8,966 nucleotides of DNA, taken from contig JAJQJO010000188.1 of assembly GCA_021323495.1 (NCBI GenBank), forward strand, positions 1-8,966, given 5' to 3'. Numbering within the stretch: the first letter of the stretch is position 1; the number at the start of each line of letters is the position of its first letter. Positions 6,909 to 8,966 of the stretch are shown one piece after another. The notes under the pieces are model-generated. The model did not search any database, was not told where the DNA came from, and saw only the letters and a program-made list of their open reading frames with translations. Origin of the DNA: Cellvibrio sp. Lineage in GTDB: Bacteria; Pseudomonadota; Gammaproteobacteria; Pseudomonadales; Cellvibrionaceae. The position numbers were made by a program, and so were the translations under genes.

Positions 6909-7484
6909 CTACACCACAGCTGAAATCCAGCGCCGCAAGCGACTGCGTAGATATTGCAGTGTAGGTTTACCGCGCCAGGAACCCCAGCATAAATGGGCGC
7001 CTATCGTCTGTGCCGATTTTTTGGCTGTCAGTTTGGCCATGGTAAATTCCGGATAAATAACATCGCCGGGCATGATAGTAATATCATCGTTGTATTCCGG
7101 ATGGTCTTGTAAAAACAAAGTGAGTGCATGAGGGCCACTGAGAAAAACAATATTGGTTTCACCCGCGCGGTGTTTGGCAAAAATACTCTCGACAAATTTT
7201 AACCACATATCAAAACCCGGTTCCGATGCCATAAAAGCATTGCCGAGTTTGTAGCTGCCGCCAATACTTTTGCATTCCCGCTCTTCAACCGCCAACACAC
7301 ATTTGTGCGCTAGAAATTTCGCATCCAGCGGTTTATAAAATACATAATCCGTATCGAAGTGGTTGGAGGCATCAGTCCAGGCGTGATATTCAAAGTCGGG
7401 CATTAATGCACGCGCGCGCCGCGTCAGTTGCCGCTCTTCCCAGACGTAGGATTTGGAACACTGGTGCAGGATCTTGGGAATCAT
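6909..7484 (-). CDS. Small glycosyltransferase-like protein (DXD sugar-binding family), core apparently shortened
   Basis: Resembles the Gly_transf_sug/OCH1-like capsular sugar transferases, which move a sugar from a nucleotide donor onto a glycan. The N-terminus MIPKILHQ, the FEYHAWTDAS segment (31-40), the D44-T-D46 motif in FDTDYVFYKPLD, and the C-terminal AHLCWGSWR segment (163-171) are all family-like. At 191 aa it is short: in relatives about 35-40 residues, including the R-x-D-x-x-R-Y and GG-x-Y segment, normally stand between the W-x-D-x-S strand and the DXD motif, and here they are missing, joining ASN-41 almost directly to FDTD. The frame is intact, so this is an in-frame loss rather than a frameshift. 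The start is well supported by AAGGA 6 nt upstream of ATG. The product may be inactive or functionally divergent; the acceptor is unknown. It is convergent with the MocR gene and downstream of the radical SAM gene. Confidence 0.72.
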   Translation of the reverse strand: MIPKILHQCSKSYVWEERQLTRRARALMPDFEYHAWTDASNHFDTDYVFYKPLDAKFLAHKCVLAVEERECKSIGGSYKLGNAFMASEPGFDMWLKFVESIFAKHRAGETNIVFLSGPHALTLFLQDHPEYNDDITIMPGDVIYPEFTMAKLTAKKSAQTIGAHLCWGSWRGKPTLQYLRSRLRRWISAVV

Positions 7485-7535
7485 ACGTTTTCCTTTCCAG
7501 AGAGCTGTTAAACCAACAGGCAGATTACCGATGAT

Positions 7536-7565
7536 TTATTACGCAAATGCTGTGCCAGAGGACAA
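7536..7565 (-). promoter_or_regulatory. Candidate promoter of the glycosyltransferase-like gene
   Basis: On the minus strand TTGTCC (7560-7565) and TAATAA (7536-7541) are 18 bp apart, giving a leader of about 45 nt. The 171-bp gap after the radical SAM gene suggests separate transcription. No clear terminator for the upstream gene was found, so read-through remains possible. Confidence 0.3.
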
Positions 7566-7655
7566 ATAGCGTATTTTTAGCAGGAATCAGTGTTGTAGAA
7601 CGACAGTATAGGGGCATTTAAATTTGCATTGCACCAGATTAATCCATCTTTCAGG

Positions 7656-8810
7656 CTAACCAAAAAAATCCAATTGGCCGTCATTTTTTTTAGGGGTGAC
7701 AGGAATAGTGTGCGGTTTGCGAAATAAACTGCATTCCATCTGCGCAAAGCGGCCACTTTTGCTGAGGTTGTAGCGTTTGAGCCCTTTGGCAAAACGCTGG
7801 CGGATCATATCGGCCCATAACCCTTCACCGCGCATACGCGTGGCAAAATTTGCATCGTAATCCTTGCCGCCGCGCATATCGCGGATGCGGTTCATTACCC
7901 GTTGGGCGCGTTCGGGAAAGTGGATTTCCAGCCATTGCTGGAACAGCGGGTTCACTTCCCAGGGCAAACGCAGCACTGTGTAAGCGGCGGCGCTGGCGCC
8001 CGCGTCAGCAGCGGCACCCATCACCTTTTCCAACTCCTGTTCCGTCACAAAGGGAATTACCGGCGCGATGCTTACCAATACCGGAATGCCCGCCTGCGCC
8101 AGTTTTTCGATGGTGCGCAAGCGGCGCGAGGGTGATGCCGCACGCGGCTCAAGCGTGCGCGAAATACTGTGGTCCAGAGTGGTGATAGTTATGGAAGCGG
8201 CGACCAGATTTTTGCCCGCCATGGCGCCAAGCAGATCTATATCCCGTTCAATCAATGCCGACTTGGTTATCAGCCCGACCGGGTGATCGCATTCATGCAA
8301 TACCTCAAGGCAGCGGCGGGTCAGGCGCAGCTCGCGCTCACAGGGTTGGTAAGCGTCCGTATTAACACCCAGGGCAATGGGTTGCGGCTGGTAGCTTTTA
8401 TGGGCGAGTTCGCGCCGCAGCAATTCCGGCGCATTGGTTTTGGCATAGAGCCGGGTTTCAAAATCCAGCCCCGGTGACAGGCCTAAATAAGAGTGGGTCG
8501 GCCGCGCAAAACAATAAATACAGCCGTGTTCGCAGCCGCGATAAGGATTGAGCGACACACTGAAGGGTAAATCCGGTGATTGGTTGCGGCTGAGGATCGT
8601 CTTGGCCAGCTCCGGAGTAACGCTGGTCTTGAGGGCGGGATTAATGTCGGTGTCTTCGATATAGGGAAGCCAGCCGTCGTCCACCGTTTCGATCAATCGG
8701 GTTTCAAAACGACCGGCGAGGTTATCGATTGCACCGCGCCCTTTATGGGCTTGGGGTACGGCGTTGATCCAGGGGGCAAGCTCGATAAAATCCTCGTCAT
8801 TGGCGCTCAT
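7656..8810 (-). CDS. PA0069-family radical SAM protein (SplB-like)
   Basis: Radical S-adenosylmethionine enzyme of the PA0069 group, related to spore photoproduct lyase SplB; the reaction of this group is not established. The 384-aa protein carries the cluster motif C93-x3-C97-x2-C100 within NPYRGCEHGCIYCFARP, followed by a TIM-barrel-type core (about 85-290) with GVNTDAYQPCERELRLTRR (148-166), ITKSALIERDIDLL and SITTLDHSISRTLEPRAASP-like segments typical of the family. The C-terminus ends in QLDFF-G (379-384), which resembles the QL[SD]LF beta-clamp-binding consensus. The ATG at 8810 has an upstream GAGGGTG. A near-consensus LexA box lies 24-39 nt upstream of the start, so SOS induction is expected. 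The family assignment is strong; a DNA-repair role is inferred from SplB similarity, the LexA box and the tail motif. Confidence 0.9.
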   Translation of the reverse strand: MSANDEDFIELAPWINAVPQAHKGRGAIDNLAGRFETRLIETVDDGWLPYIEDTDINPALKTSVTPELAKTILSRNQSPDLPFSVSLNPYRGCEHGCIYCFARPTHSYLGLSPGLDFETRLYAKTNAPELLRRELAHKSYQPQPIALGVNTDAYQPCERELRLTRRCLEVLHECDHPVGLITKSALIERDIDLLGAMAGKNLVAASITITTLDHSISRTLEPRAASPSRRLRTIEKLAQAGIPVLVSIAPVIPFVTEQELEKVMGAAADAGASAAAYTVLRLPWEVNPLFQQWLEIHFPERAQRVMNRIRDMRGGKDYDANFATRMRGEGLWADMIRQRFAKGLKRYNLSKSGRFAQMECSLFRKPHTIPVTPKKNDGQLDFFG

Positions 8811-8833
8811 AGCATCACCCTCACAAAACGATA

Positions 8834-8849
8834 CTGTATATATAGACAG
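8834..8849. promoter_or_regulatory. LexA (SOS) box and promoter of the radical SAM gene
   Basis: CTGTATATATAGACAG matches the gammaproteobacterial LexA consensus CTGT-N8-ACAG with an AT-alternating centre; including two flanking bases on each side, 17 of 20 positions equal the E. coli ideal. On the minus strand a plausible -35 (TTTAAG, 8860-8865) and -10 (TATATA, 8837-8842) with a 17-bp spacer place the -10 within the box, the classic SOS repression geometry. The site could also serve a plus-strand gene starting beyond the window. Confidence 0.85.
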
Positions 8850-8901
8850 CTATTTTGTGCTTAAATCCAGGGCTGCGCAAGCCGGGGTTGATGTTATCTC
8901 G

Positions 8902-8966
8902 CTTATGGGTGCAACCTTTTTGCAGGTTACCCGTAAGTTCCTCCGACAATTCAGTCAAAGGAGGAA
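8902..8966 (+). promoter_or_regulatory. Structured 5' leader with sequestered Shine-Dalgarno
   Basis: Two adjacent stems can form in a plus-strand transcript. Stem 1 pairs CTTATGGGT/ACCCGTAAG (8902-8910 with 8929-8937, one G-U) plus AACC/GGTT (8913-8916 with 8925-8928). Stem 2 pairs TTCCTCC (8938-8944) with GGAGGAA (8960-8966), plus an inner GAC/GTC. GGAGGAA is a near-perfect Shine-Dalgarno ending at the window edge, so a start codon is expected just beyond. I recognise no known riboswitch class. Short open frames from ATGs at 8891 and 8905 also run off the edge, so a coding interpretation is not excluded. Confidence 0.5.

Noticed and set aside
6893..6915. Possible terminator between the convergent MocR and glycosyltransferase-like genes
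   Set aside because: The GGTGCAT/ATGC-CACC stem needs a 3-nt bulge and lacks a T-run, so it is too weak to call.
7505..7519. CTGTT-N5-AACAG upstream of the glycosyltransferase-like gene, considered as a LexA or operator site
   Set aside because: CTG and CAG are 9 bp apart rather than the 10 required for LexA, and the centre is not AT-alternating; a short dyad like this is expected by chance.
8871..8916. Possible c-di-GMP-I (GEMM) riboswitch suggested by GCGCAAGCC near the right edge
   Set aside because: The second conserved stem and the receptor motif are not present; the resemblance is limited to a few bases.

Overview
The window looks like a chromosomal segment from a plant-polysaccharide-degrading gammaproteobacterium, most probably Cellvibrio or a close relative. 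The main reason is the large secreted pectate lyase, whose modules are joined by long serine-rich linkers, a style typical of Cellvibrio and Saccharophagus secreted enzymes. The PACE-type pump, CcoG and PA0069-type radical SAM protein also fit a gammaproteobacterium. This is inference from the proteins; no rRNA or other species marker is present.

Layout. A bidirectional terminator (32-62) and a second hairpin follow the end of a PL1 pectate lyase gene (108-1949, minus). A 356-bp non-coding stretch separates it from a LysR-type regulator (2306-3232, minus). That regulator is divergent from a PACE-family multidrug efflux gene (3334-3774, plus), and the 101-bp gap holds two identical CTAT-N11-ATAG operators 32 bp apart. 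Next come ccoG (3870-5270, plus), a REPIN-like repeat pair (5285-5411), a MocR-family regulator (5447-6856, plus), a small glycosyltransferase-like gene that seems to have lost part of its core (6909-7484, minus), and a PA0069-family radical SAM gene (7656-8810, minus). The right edge is a non-coding leader with two hairpins, the second of which could hide a strong Shine-Dalgarno sequence for a gene starting just outside.

How the genes work together. Most units are independent. Two show real regulatory logic. (1) The lysR/PACE pair is a self-contained drug- or polyamine-responsive efflux switch: both operators overlap the predicted lysR promoter and lie upstream of the pump. (2) The radical SAM gene has a near-consensus LexA (SOS) box over its predicted -10 and encodes a protein ending in a QLDFF motif that resembles the beta-clamp-binding consensus. 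Together these suggest a DNA-damage-inducible, replisome-associated relative of spore photoproduct lyase. This is the most interesting hypothesis in the window. The structured leader on the other side of the same LexA box may belong to a second gene under the same control.

No tRNA, rRNA, CRISPR array, insertion sequence or prophage gene was seen.
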